DNA of 64,000 bases, from contig NZ_JBEPOK010000001.1 in assembly GCF_040546765.1 (NCBI RefSeq), forward strand, positions 2,046,001 to 2,110,000, read 5' to 3'. The notes beneath the pieces are model-generated. The model was not told the origin of the DNA and searched no databases. It saw only the letters and a program-made list of their open reading frames with translations. A program made the position numbers and the translations under genes. Positions within the stretch are counted from its first letter, which is position 1. The number at the start of each line of letters is the position of its first letter. Positions 41,589 to 48,474 of this stretch are shown one piece after another. The DNA comes from Arthrobacter sp. OAP107. GTDB lineage: Bacteria > Actinomycetota > Actinomycetes > Actinomycetales > Micrococcaceae.

Positions 41589-42881
41589 ATGATGTCTTGC
41601 CCACTGACAGCAGCACCCCCGGTCTCCGCACCGTCCCCGAACACCCTGCCCCCAACCACGCTGCCCCCGTATTCGCACGAACTTGACTGGCCGGAGGGCC
41701 TGGCGCCCTTCAAAGTGGTGGACGACGGGACCCAGGGCGACCCCTACCGCCACTACCAGTGGATGCGCGAGAACGCCCCGGTCCTGCGAGCCCATTCACC
41801 GGTATCGGATGTCTGGTTCATCTCCCGCTACGACGACGTCCGCCGGGCCATGCGGGCACCGAAGGTCTTCTCCTCCCAGGTTGTGGACCCGGTCCCGCTG
41901 ACCTTCCTGACGCTGTTCGACGCCCCCAACCACACGCGGCTCCGCCAGGTGGTGGCGCAGGCCTTCATCCCCAAGGCCATCGCCCGCTTTGAGGAGCGGG
42001 TGCGGGAGAACGCTGAAAAGTACCTGGCGCCGATGCTCGCCGCCGGCGGCGGGGACGCCGTGGACGACTACGCCATCCCGCTGAGCATGTCCACCATCAG
42101 CGCCCTGCTCGACGTTCCGGCCGAGGACTTCGAGAAGATGAAGTTCTGGTCCGACGAGACCTTCAGCTACTTTGGCCGGCTGGCCCGCAACGCCCAGGGC
42201 ACAGGCACCGACGAGCAAAGCACCTTCGAGTTCTTCGCCTATCTCAAGGACACCATGGAGCGCCTGTACCGGGAGGACAGCGACTCGGTCGGCGGCCACA
42301 TCGCCCGGATGTGGAAGGACGGCCTGCTCAGCGAAAAGGAAGCCAAGGAACTCTGCGCCTTTGTGTTTGTCGCAGGCCACGACACCACCACCATCCTGCT
42401 GGCCAACGCCTTCCGGATCTTCAGCGAGCAGCCCGCCCTGCTGGACCGGATCCGCCGGAATCCGGATGACGCGAGCCTCTTCGTCGAGGAACTGGCCCGC
42501 TACCGCGGCACCGTCCAGCGGGCCAGCCGCATCACCACGGAGGAGGTGGAGGTTGCCGGCGTGACGATTCCGGCCGGCGCAATTGTCCGGCTGCTGCCCG
42601 CCGCCGCCAACCGGGACAGCGGCAAGTATCCCGACGGCGAGCGCTTCGACATCGACCGCAACACCGACGGCCACCTCGGCTTCGGGCACGGGGTCCACAG
42701 CTGCCTCGGCGCGCCGCTTGCCCGGCTTGAGGTACTGGTCACCGTGAAGCTGCTTGCCGAAAAGCTGGCCTCGCTCACGCTGGATCCGGACAGACCCATC
42801 GAATACGTGCGCGGCAACAACCTGACCAACTCGGGCCCGGAGCACCTGCACGTGGTGCTGAAGGAGGAGACCAATGCGTAA
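41589..42881 (+). CDS. Cytochrome P450
   Basis: A 430-residue soluble bacterial P450. The I-helix oxygen-activation motif AGHDTT is near residue 262, the K-helix ExxR in EELARYR near 300, and the heme loop FGHGVHSCLG has the Cys ligand at about residue 372. It is encoded with its own ferredoxin reductase and [2Fe-2S] ferredoxin, so it is a class I system. I infer ring hydroxylation of the cluster's substrate. Start is ATG at 41589 (or the next codon), with AAGGA upstream. It overlaps the reductase gene by 8 bp. Confidence 0.93.
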   Translation: MMSCPLTAAPPVSAPSPNTLPPTTLPPYSHELDWPEGLAPFKVVDDGTQGDPYRHYQWMRENAPVLRAHSPVSDVWFISRYDDVRRAMRAPKVFSSQVVDPVPLTFLTLFDAPNHTRLRQVVAQAFIPKAIARFEERVRENAEKYLAPMLAAGGGDAVDDYAIPLSMSTISALLDVPAEDFEKMKFWSDETFSYFGRLARNAQGTGTDEQSTFEFFAYLKDTMERLYREDSDSVGGHIARMWKDGLLSEKEAKELCAFVFVAGHDTTTILLANAFRIFSEQPALLDRIRRNPDDASLFVEELARYRGTVQRASRITTEEVEVAGVTIPAGAIVRLLPAAANRDSGKYPDGERFDIDRNTDGHLGFGHGVHSCLGAPLARLEVLVTVKLLAEKLASLTLDPDRPIEYVRGNNLTNSGPEHLHVVLKEETNA

Positions 42882-44172
42882 CGGCACAGGCACCGCAGCA
42901 CCCGCAGCGGCCCAGGACCCCGTGGTCATCATCGGTTCGGGACACTCCGGCGTCGCTGTCGCCGCAGGGCTCCGCACCCGCGGTTGGGAAGGCGGCATTC
43001 TGCTCATCGACGCACAGCAGGAACTGCCCTATGAACGGCCGCCGCTCTCCAAGGAACTCCTGAAGGACGGCGCCCCCGACGACCCAGCCGTGCTCCGCAA
43101 GGAGAAGTTCTATGCGGACAAGGGCATCGCCAGGCTTGCCGGCGTCACCGCGGAGTCCATAGACAGGGTAGGCCGGACCGTGCAGCTGTCCGACGGGACG
43201 CGGCCGGCATACCACCGCCTGGTCATCGCCACGGGTTCACGGGCGCGGCCCCTCACCGTGCCGGGGTCCGGTCTTCCGGGGGTGCGGTCCCTGCGGACGC
43301 GGGACGATGCCCTCGAACTCAAAAGGCTGCTGGTGCCGGGAGCCCGCGTGGCCATCATCGGCGCCGGGTACATCGGGCTGGAGGTGGCCGCGGCGGCGGC
43401 CGCGGCAGGGTGCGAGGTCACTGTGCTCGAGTTCCAGGACCGGGTGATGAGCAGGGTAACGTCAGCCCCCGTCTCCCGCCACTTCGAGCAGCTCCACGGG
43501 CGGCACGGGGTCCGGTTCGTCTTCGGCGCCGCGGTCACATCGATCGACGGCGGGGAACGGGCCGAACGCGTGACCATGGCCGACGGCACGAGCTTTCCTG
43601 CCGACGTCGTCCTCGCCGGCATCGGCGTCCTGCCCAACCAGGAGCTGGCCGCGGGTGCAGGCCTCGAGTGCCGGGACGGCATCCTCGTGGACGGGGACGG
43701 CGGGACCTCCGATCCCGCCATCTACGCCAGCGGGGACGTCACGCGGTTCACCAGTCCCATCGACAGGGCCAGCCAGCGGCTCGAGTGCATCCAGAATGCG
43801 CTGGCGCAGGCAGACCGGGTAGCGGCGCACATCACCGGTCAACCGGCCGCCGAACCGGAGGTTCCGTGGTTCTGGACCGTCCAGCACGGTGTCCGGCTGC
43901 AGACCGCCGGCGTCCGCCATCCGGAGGACGATGTTTTCGTTCGCGGCGAACCCGCCGGCGGCAAATTCTCAGTGGTCTACGTCCGCGACGGCCGCCTCGC
44001 CGCCGTCGACACCATCGCCAACCTGGCCGAGTTCCGCACGGCCAAGCGGCTGATCGCCCGGGGAGCCCGGATCGACCCGGTGCTCGCCGCTGACCCCGCC
44101 ATCCCGCTCGCCGAAGCCATCTGCGGCACACCCAACCCCACCGACGCTGACCTTGCGGCAGCCCGATCCTAA
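42874..44172 (+). CDS. FAD-dependent ferredoxin reductase
   Basis: A 432-residue putidaredoxin-reductase-type protein. The FAD motif VVIIGSGHSGVAVAAGLRTR is near residue 17, LPYERPPLSKELL near 51, and the NADH motif VAIIGAGYIGLEVAAAA near 158. It passes electrons from NAD(P)H to the ferredoxin encoded next. It starts within the P450 end (8-bp overlap); ferredoxin follows after 10 bp. Confidence 0.93.
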   Translation: MRNGTGTAAPAAAQDPVVIIGSGHSGVAVAAGLRTRGWEGGILLIDAQQELPYERPPLSKELLKDGAPDDPAVLRKEKFYADKGIARLAGVTAESIDRVGRTVQLSDGTRPAYHRLVIATGSRARPLTVPGSGLPGVRSLRTRDDALELKRLLVPGARVAIIGAGYIGLEVAAAAAAAGCEVTVLEFQDRVMSRVTSAPVSRHFEQLHGRHGVRFVFGAAVTSIDGGERAERVTMADGTSFPADVVLAGIGVLPNQELAAGAGLECRDGILVDGDGGTSDPAIYASGDVTRFTSPIDRASQRLECIQNALAQADRVAAHITGQPAAEPEVPWFWTVQHGVRLQTAGVRHPEDDVFVRGEPAGGKFSVVYVRDGRLAAVDTIANLAEFRTAKRLIARGARIDPVLAADPAIPLAEAICGTPNPTDADLAAARS

Positions 44173-44182
44173 GGAAACCGGC

Positions 44183-44506
44183 ATGAGCAACAACAAACTG
44201 ACCGTCGTCGACCGTGAAGGCGCCACCCATGACCTTGAATGGGAGCCGGACCAGAGCATGATGGAGGCCCTGCGGGACAACGACCTGCCCGTGCTGGCAT
44301 CCTGTGGCGGCACCGCCTCCTGCGCCACGTGCCACGTGTTCCTGGAGCAGGAGGTCTTCGACACCCTCGAGGACCGCAGCGAGGACGAACTCGAGCTGCT
44401 CGCGGAGGCTGAGGGCTACCGGGAATGCGGCTCGCGGCTCTCCTGCCAGGTGGGCTTCAGCCGGGACCTCAACGGGGTCACCGTGACGCTGGCGCCGCAA
44501 GAGTAG
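44183..44506 (+). CDS. [2Fe-2S] ferredoxin of the P450 system
   Basis: A 107-residue putidaredoxin/adrenodoxin-type ferredoxin. The cluster ligands are C41, C47, C50 and C88 (CGGTASCATC and RLSCQVGF), the family spacing. ATG at 44183 follows AAGGAAA. It is the last gene of the P450-reductase-ferredoxin operon and ends 5 bp from a convergent gene. Confidence 0.94.
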   Translation: MSNNKLTVVDREGATHDLEWEPDQSMMEALRDNDLPVLASCGGTASCATCHVFLEQEVFDTLEDRSEDELELLAEAEGYRECGSRLSCQVGFSRDLNGVTVTLAPQE

Positions 44507-44511
44507 AGCAG

Positions 44512-45216
44512 CTAGCTGCCGGGCGGGTCCGTCACCGTGACCCGCACCGCGCAGGCGTCCGCCGCGGCCTTCTTCAGGACGGCCGCGCGGGGATCCGGGA
44601 CGTCGAGGTAGGCAAGTCGCGGCCTGCCGGCCCAGGGCTTGAGGGCAGGCAGTGCCAGAACTTCGTCGGCCAGGGCGCGGTCACCGCCGGGGACGATGTA
44701 TTCGAAGGCCTGGCCGGAAAACACCAGCCGCGCCTGCTCCGCCACCGCTTCCGCCATCGCGTCCGCCTGGTTGGCGCGGCGCCGGGCGAACCGCTGCTGC
44801 GACTGGCCGCCGGCCGCGGTGCGGGACTGCACATATTTGGAACCGGTCTTGGCGGCGAGGATGATCCCCTCGCTGGCCACGGCCACGCCGTATCCTCCGC
44901 GGCGGACCAGGAGCAGGCCCACCGTGCGGGGCTGGGCCGCCAGCGCAGCCAGCCGCTCCACCAGGCCGGCTCCGCGCCCCGGCCGGCCGTCGTCCGGCCA
45001 GGGCGGCACCAGCAGGGCGGTGGCGCCGTCCGCGGCAGCCAGCCGTACGCCGTCGTCGTGGTCCCCATAGTCAAGGGCACCGTGGCTGGCAGCAAACCGG
45101 TCAACCCACCCGGCCAGCCGCGGGCCGGGGACGAAGGCGGTCCTGGTGGACGCCGGGCGTCCCTGCGCTGGCTCTCCCTGCGGTTGATGTCCCTGTTCCG
45201 GACGGCTGCCTGGCAT
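44512..45216 (-). CDS. acVLRF1-family peptidyl-tRNA hydrolase
   Basis: A 234-residue actinobacterial Vms1-like release factor. The key loop GGQSQQRFARRRANQ near residue 137 corresponds to the eRF1-like Q-rich catalytic loop that hydrolyses peptidyl-tRNA on stalled large subunits during ribosome rescue. The N-terminal 25 residues are Pro/Gln-rich, so the real start may be downstream of ATG 45216. It is convergent with the ferredoxin gene and divergent from rarA. Confidence 0.85.
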   Translation of the reverse strand: MPGSRPEQGHQPQGEPAQGRPASTRTAFVPGPRLAGWVDRFAASHGALDYGDHDDGVRLAAADGATALLVPPWPDDGRPGRGAGLVERLAALAAQPRTVGLLLVRRGGYGVAVASEGIILAAKTGSKYVQSRTAAGGQSQQRFARRRANQADAMAEAVAEQARLVFSGQAFEYIVPGGDRALADEVLALPALKPWAGRPRLAYLDVPDPRAAVLKKAAADACAVRVTVTDPPGS

Positions 45217-45279
45217 GGCCGGTTTTCCCCGCTTTCGTGGCCGGATTTTTCCTGCTGAATCTAGAAGTAGCCTATCTAT

Positions 45280-46800
45280 GTGGATGATCTCTTTGGTTCG
45301 GCGGCACAGGACAGCGACGACGGGAACGACGGCGACAACGACGACGCCGCTGACTCCGGCCAGTTTCGTTCAGCCCAGTCCCGCTCAACACAGTCCCGTT
45401 CTGCCCAGCCGCGCAGCCCGCTGGCGGTCCGGATGCGTCCGCGCACGCTTGACGAGGTGGTGGGCCAGCAGCACCTGCTGGGCCAGGGGTCACCGCTGCG
45501 GCAGCTGGCAGCTGGTGCCGATGCTGCCGGTCCGGCCGGCCCCAGTTCGCTCATCCTCTGGGGTCCGCCAGGCACTGGGAAAACCACGCTGGCCCATGTG
45601 ATCGCACGGGGTCCCGGGCGCAAGTTCGTGGAGCTCTCCGCCATCACGTCCGGGGTCAAGGATGTCCGCCGCGTCATGGACGACGCCCTGACCGCCCGCG
45701 ACCTGTACAAGACCACCACCGTCCTGTTCCTGGACGAGATCCACCGCTTCAACAAGGCCCAGCAGGACGCGCTGCTGCCCGGCGTCGAAAAGGGCTGGGT
45801 TGTCCTGGTGGCGGCAACCACGGAAAATCCGTCGTTCTCGGTGGTCTCGCCGCTGCTGTCCCGCTCCCTGCTCCTGACTCTCAAGCCGCTCACGGACGCG
45901 GACATCGAGGGCCTGCTGGTGCGGGCCGTCGAGGATCCGCGCGGGCTGAACGGCAACGTCCGGCTCAGCGACGAGGCCCTGGAACACCTCGTCCGGCTGT
46001 CCGGCGGGGACGCCCGCCGGGCGCTCACGGCCCTGGAGGCCGCTGCCGGCGTTGCCTTCGGTGACGCGGACGACGTCGAAAGTGCCGTTGCGGGGGACGG
46101 CGACACCGATGAGGACGGTGACAGTGCTGCAGGCGGCACGGTTGATGTAGGTGCAAGGGAGCCTGTCACCGTGGACCTGCGGCACACCGAGCGTGCCGTG
46201 GACGCTGCAGCCGTGCGATACGACCGGGCCGGGGACCAGCACTACGACGTGGCCAGCGCGTTCATCAAGTCCATCCGGGGCTCTGACGTGGACGCGGCCC
46301 TGCATTACCTCGCGCGGATGCTGGAGGCGGGGGAGGACCCGCGCTTCGTGGCCCGGCGCATCGTGATCTCGGCCGCGGAGGACGTGGGCATGGCGGATCC
46401 GACGGCTCTGCAGACGGCGGTTGCCGCGGCACAGGCCGTGCAGCTCATCGGTATGCCTGAGGGCCGCATCGTCCTCGCCGAGGCAGTGGTCCACCTGGCC
46501 ACGGCGCCCAAGTCGAACGCGGCCTACATGGGCATCAACAAGGCCGTCGCTGACGTGCGGGCGGGCCTGGGCAACGGGATCCCCGCGCACCTGCGCGACG
46601 CGCACTATCCAGGGTCAAAGCAGCTGGGCCACGGAGTGGGCTACAAGTACGCCCACGATGCCCCGCACTCGGTGGCCGCCCAGCAGTATCCGCCGGACGA
46701 TCTTGTGGGCCGCGACTATTACGAGCCCACAGCAAACGGTGCGGAGCGGGACATCGCTGTCCGGCTTGAACGGCTGCGGAAGATCGTCCGGGGCAAGTGA
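45280..46800 (+). CDS. rarA: Replication-associated recombination protein RarA (MgsA)
   Basis: A 506-residue AAA+ clamp-loader-like ATPase acting at stalled replication forks. After a Gln/Ser-rich N terminus comes MRPRTLDEVVGQQHLLG, Walker A GPPGTGKTTLA, Walker B VLFLDEIHRFNKAQQDALLP and sensor 1 AATTENPSF, then the tetramerisation domain (MGINKAVADVRAG, LGHGVGYKYAHD). An acidic insertion (DGDTDEDGDSAAGG) near residue 270 looks lineage-specific. The GTG start at 45280 has no strong Shine-Dalgarno. Confidence 0.93.
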   Translation: MDDLFGSAAQDSDDGNDGDNDDAADSGQFRSAQSRSTQSRSAQPRSPLAVRMRPRTLDEVVGQQHLLGQGSPLRQLAAGADAAGPAGPSSLILWGPPGTGKTTLAHVIARGPGRKFVELSAITSGVKDVRRVMDDALTARDLYKTTTVLFLDEIHRFNKAQQDALLPGVEKGWVVLVAATTENPSFSVVSPLLSRSLLLTLKPLTDADIEGLLVRAVEDPRGLNGNVRLSDEALEHLVRLSGGDARRALTALEAAAGVAFGDADDVESAVAGDGDTDEDGDSAAGGTVDVGAREPVTVDLRHTERAVDAAAVRYDRAGDQHYDVASAFIKSIRGSDVDAALHYLARMLEAGEDPRFVARRIVISAAEDVGMADPTALQTAVAAAQAVQLIGMPEGRIVLAEAVVHLATAPKSNAAYMGINKAVADVRAGLGNGIPAHLRDAHYPGSKQLGHGVGYKYAHDAPHSVAAQQYPPDDLVGRDYYEPTANGAERDIAVRLERLRKIVRGK

Positions 46801-46809
46801 CCGCCGTGG

Positions 46810-46815
46810 TAGGAT
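46810..46815 (+). promoter_or_regulatory. Candidate -10 of the rpsD promoter
   Basis: TAGGAT just after rarA; a start around 46822 would give rpsD a leader of about 150 nt, long enough for S4 autoregulation. No recognised leader motif is identified. Confidence 0.35.
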
Positions 46816-46972
46816 GGATGTTTGTCTGGCAAGGCACGGACGCACAATCCACCGAATTTTAGTTCGACGGAGCTGTGCCCTGTGCCCAGTAGCAAAAGGC
46901 AGCGGTTGGCCGATGCTCTCCATCGTGGAGGCCAGTAACACTGACACACCGCAGATATTTGGAAGGACACAA

Positions 46973-47599
46973 GTGGCTAACAACACTCGTGCTCGCCGTC
47001 AGGCCCGCCTCTCGCGGTCCCTCGGCATCGCTCTGACCCCCAAGGCCGCCAAGTACATGGAGCGCCGCCCGTACGGCCCCGGTGAGCATGGCCGTGCCCG
47101 CAAGAAGCAGGACTCCGACTACGCCGTACGTCTGCGCGAGAAGCAGCGCCTGCGCGCCCAGTACGGCATCCGCGAAGCCCAGATGACCCGTGCCTTCGAA
47201 GAAGCACGCCGCACCAAGGGCCTGACCGGTGAAAACCTCATCGAACTGCTCGAAATGCGCCTCGACGCCCTCGTGCTGCGTGCCGGCTTCGCCCGCACCA
47301 TCGCACAGGCCCGCCAGCTGGTTGTGCACCGCCACATCCTGGTTGACGGCATCCGCGTTGACCGCCCGTCCTTCCGCGTCGGCGAGGGCCAGCTGGTCCA
47401 CGTCCACAGCCGCAGCGAAACCATGCCTCCGTTCCAGGTTGCAGCAGCCGGCGCCCACCGCGACGTCCTGCCCCAGGTTCCGGCCTACCTGGACGTCAAG
47501 CTCGACGCACTGCAGGCCCGCCTGGTTCGCCGCCCGAAGCGCTCCGAGGTCCCCGTGACCTGCGAAGAGCAGCTCGTCGTCGAATTCTACGCACGCTAA
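46973..47599 (+). CDS. rpsD: 30S ribosomal protein S4
   Basis: A 208-residue primary 16S rRNA-binding protein. It begins ANNTRARRQARLSRSLG and has the S4 RNA-binding domain MRLDALVLRAGFARTIAQAR with QLVVHRHILVDG. Here the usual N-terminal zinc-binding cysteines are replaced (SRSLGIALTPKAAKYME), i.e. a zinc-independent paralogue type. GTG at 46973 is preceded by GGAAGGA. It stands outside the alpha-operon, as typical for Micrococcaceae. A strong terminator follows. Confidence 0.95.
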   Translation: MANNTRARRQARLSRSLGIALTPKAAKYMERRPYGPGEHGRARKKQDSDYAVRLREKQRLRAQYGIREAQMTRAFEEARRTKGLTGENLIELLEMRLDALVLRAGFARTIAQARQLVVHRHILVDGIRVDRPSFRVGEGQLVHVHSRSETMPPFQVAAAGAHRDVLPQVPAYLDVKLDALQARLVRRPKRSEVPVTCEEQLVVEFYAR

Positions 47600-47611
47600 A
47601 TTCCGGCAGCG

Positions 47612-47654
47612 TATACAAAGAAGCCCGTGGCAAGCGCCGCGGGCTTCTTTGTAT
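47612..47654 (+). terminator. Terminator after rpsD
   Basis: atacaaagaagcccgtgg (47612-47629) pairs with ccgcgggcttctttgtat (47637-47654), 18 bp with one wobble and a 7-base loop; the A/T-rich base makes it work in either direction. Confidence 0.85.
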
Positions 47655-47744
47655 GTAAGGTACTTGGGGGACATTTGCGGCTGCAGCACTTTGGCCGCCG
47701 CATGCCCGGTACAGTTCCACGGAGTTTCAAGGAGATGAACGTCT

Positions 47745-48119
47745 ATGTCTGGTGGCGATATTGCCGGCCTGATCGCGGCCGGGGTATTTGCGCTCCTGGT
47801 CCTGTTGCTTGCTGTGCCCATCCTCAAGCTGGGGCGGGTGTTTGATGAGGTGCGGACCTCCATCCGCTCCATCAGTGACGGCGCCACCCCGCTCATGGAC
47901 GAGGTCACCGCGACGGTCTCCACCACCAACCAGCAGCTGAAGAAAGTGGACGGCATCGCCTCCAACGTTTCCGATGCCTCGGCCAACATCTCCGCCCTGT
48001 CCTCCCTCGTGGCCGCGACTGTCGGTTCGCCGCTGATCAAGGTGGCTGCGTTCAGCTACGGCGTCCGCTCCGCGTTCGCCACCCGCAAGAAGCCCGCCAC
48101 CGGCCGCCGCAGCCGCTAA
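47745..48119 (+). CDS. DUF948 domain-containing membrane protein
   Basis: A 124-residue protein with one N-terminal membrane helix (IAGLIAAGVFALLVLLLAVPIL) and a long amphipathic helical segment with methyl-accepting-protein-like heptads (VTATVSTTNQQLKKVDGIASNVSDAS), ending in a basic tail KKPATGRRSR. The function is unknown; the gene lies between rpsD and alaS in this family. ATG at 47745 has AAGGAG upstream. Confidence 0.85.
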   Translation: MSGGDIAGLIAAGVFALLVLLLAVPILKLGRVFDEVRTSIRSISDGATPLMDEVTATVSTTNQQLKKVDGIASNVSDASANISALSSLVAATVGSPLIKVAAFSYGVRSAFATRKKPATGRRSR

Positions 48120-48137
48120 GTCCACCGGAGAACTGAA

Positions 48138-48368
48138 ATGAAACGACTTGTCTGGATGGGAATCGGCGTGGCCATCGGGGTCATCGCGTTCCGCAAGGTC
48201 ACCGAAGCGCAGTCGGCGCTGGGCCCCGAAGGCCTGAACCGGGCCGTGGGCCGGCTCGCCGACGGCGTGTACGACTTTGCCGACGCCGTCCGCGCCGGCA
48301 TGCGCGAACGGGAAACGGACCTGCGCACCGCGCTGGGTGTCGAATCCCAGGACGTCGTCCGCCGCTAA
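48138..48368 (+). CDS. Small DUF6167-like membrane-associated protein
   Basis: 76 residues: a short N-terminal hydrophobic stretch (LVWMGIGVAIGVIAFRKV) followed by an amphipathic charged helix (GRLADGVYDFADAVRAGMRERETDLRTAL). It follows the DUF948 gene after 18 bp, and the pair is probably one operon with alaS. The function is unknown. Confidence 0.8.
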   Translation: MKRLVWMGIGVAIGVIAFRKVTEAQSALGPEGLNRAVGRLADGVYDFADAVRAGMRERETDLRTALGVESQDVVRR

Positions 48369-48474
48369 ACGCGCGAGAATTAAAACCTGCAGTGCCCACC
48401 GACACCGGGACTGCCTCTGAATCAAACTGTCACGCGCCAGCATGCGTGAACCAAGAAGGGTAAGTAATCAGCTC

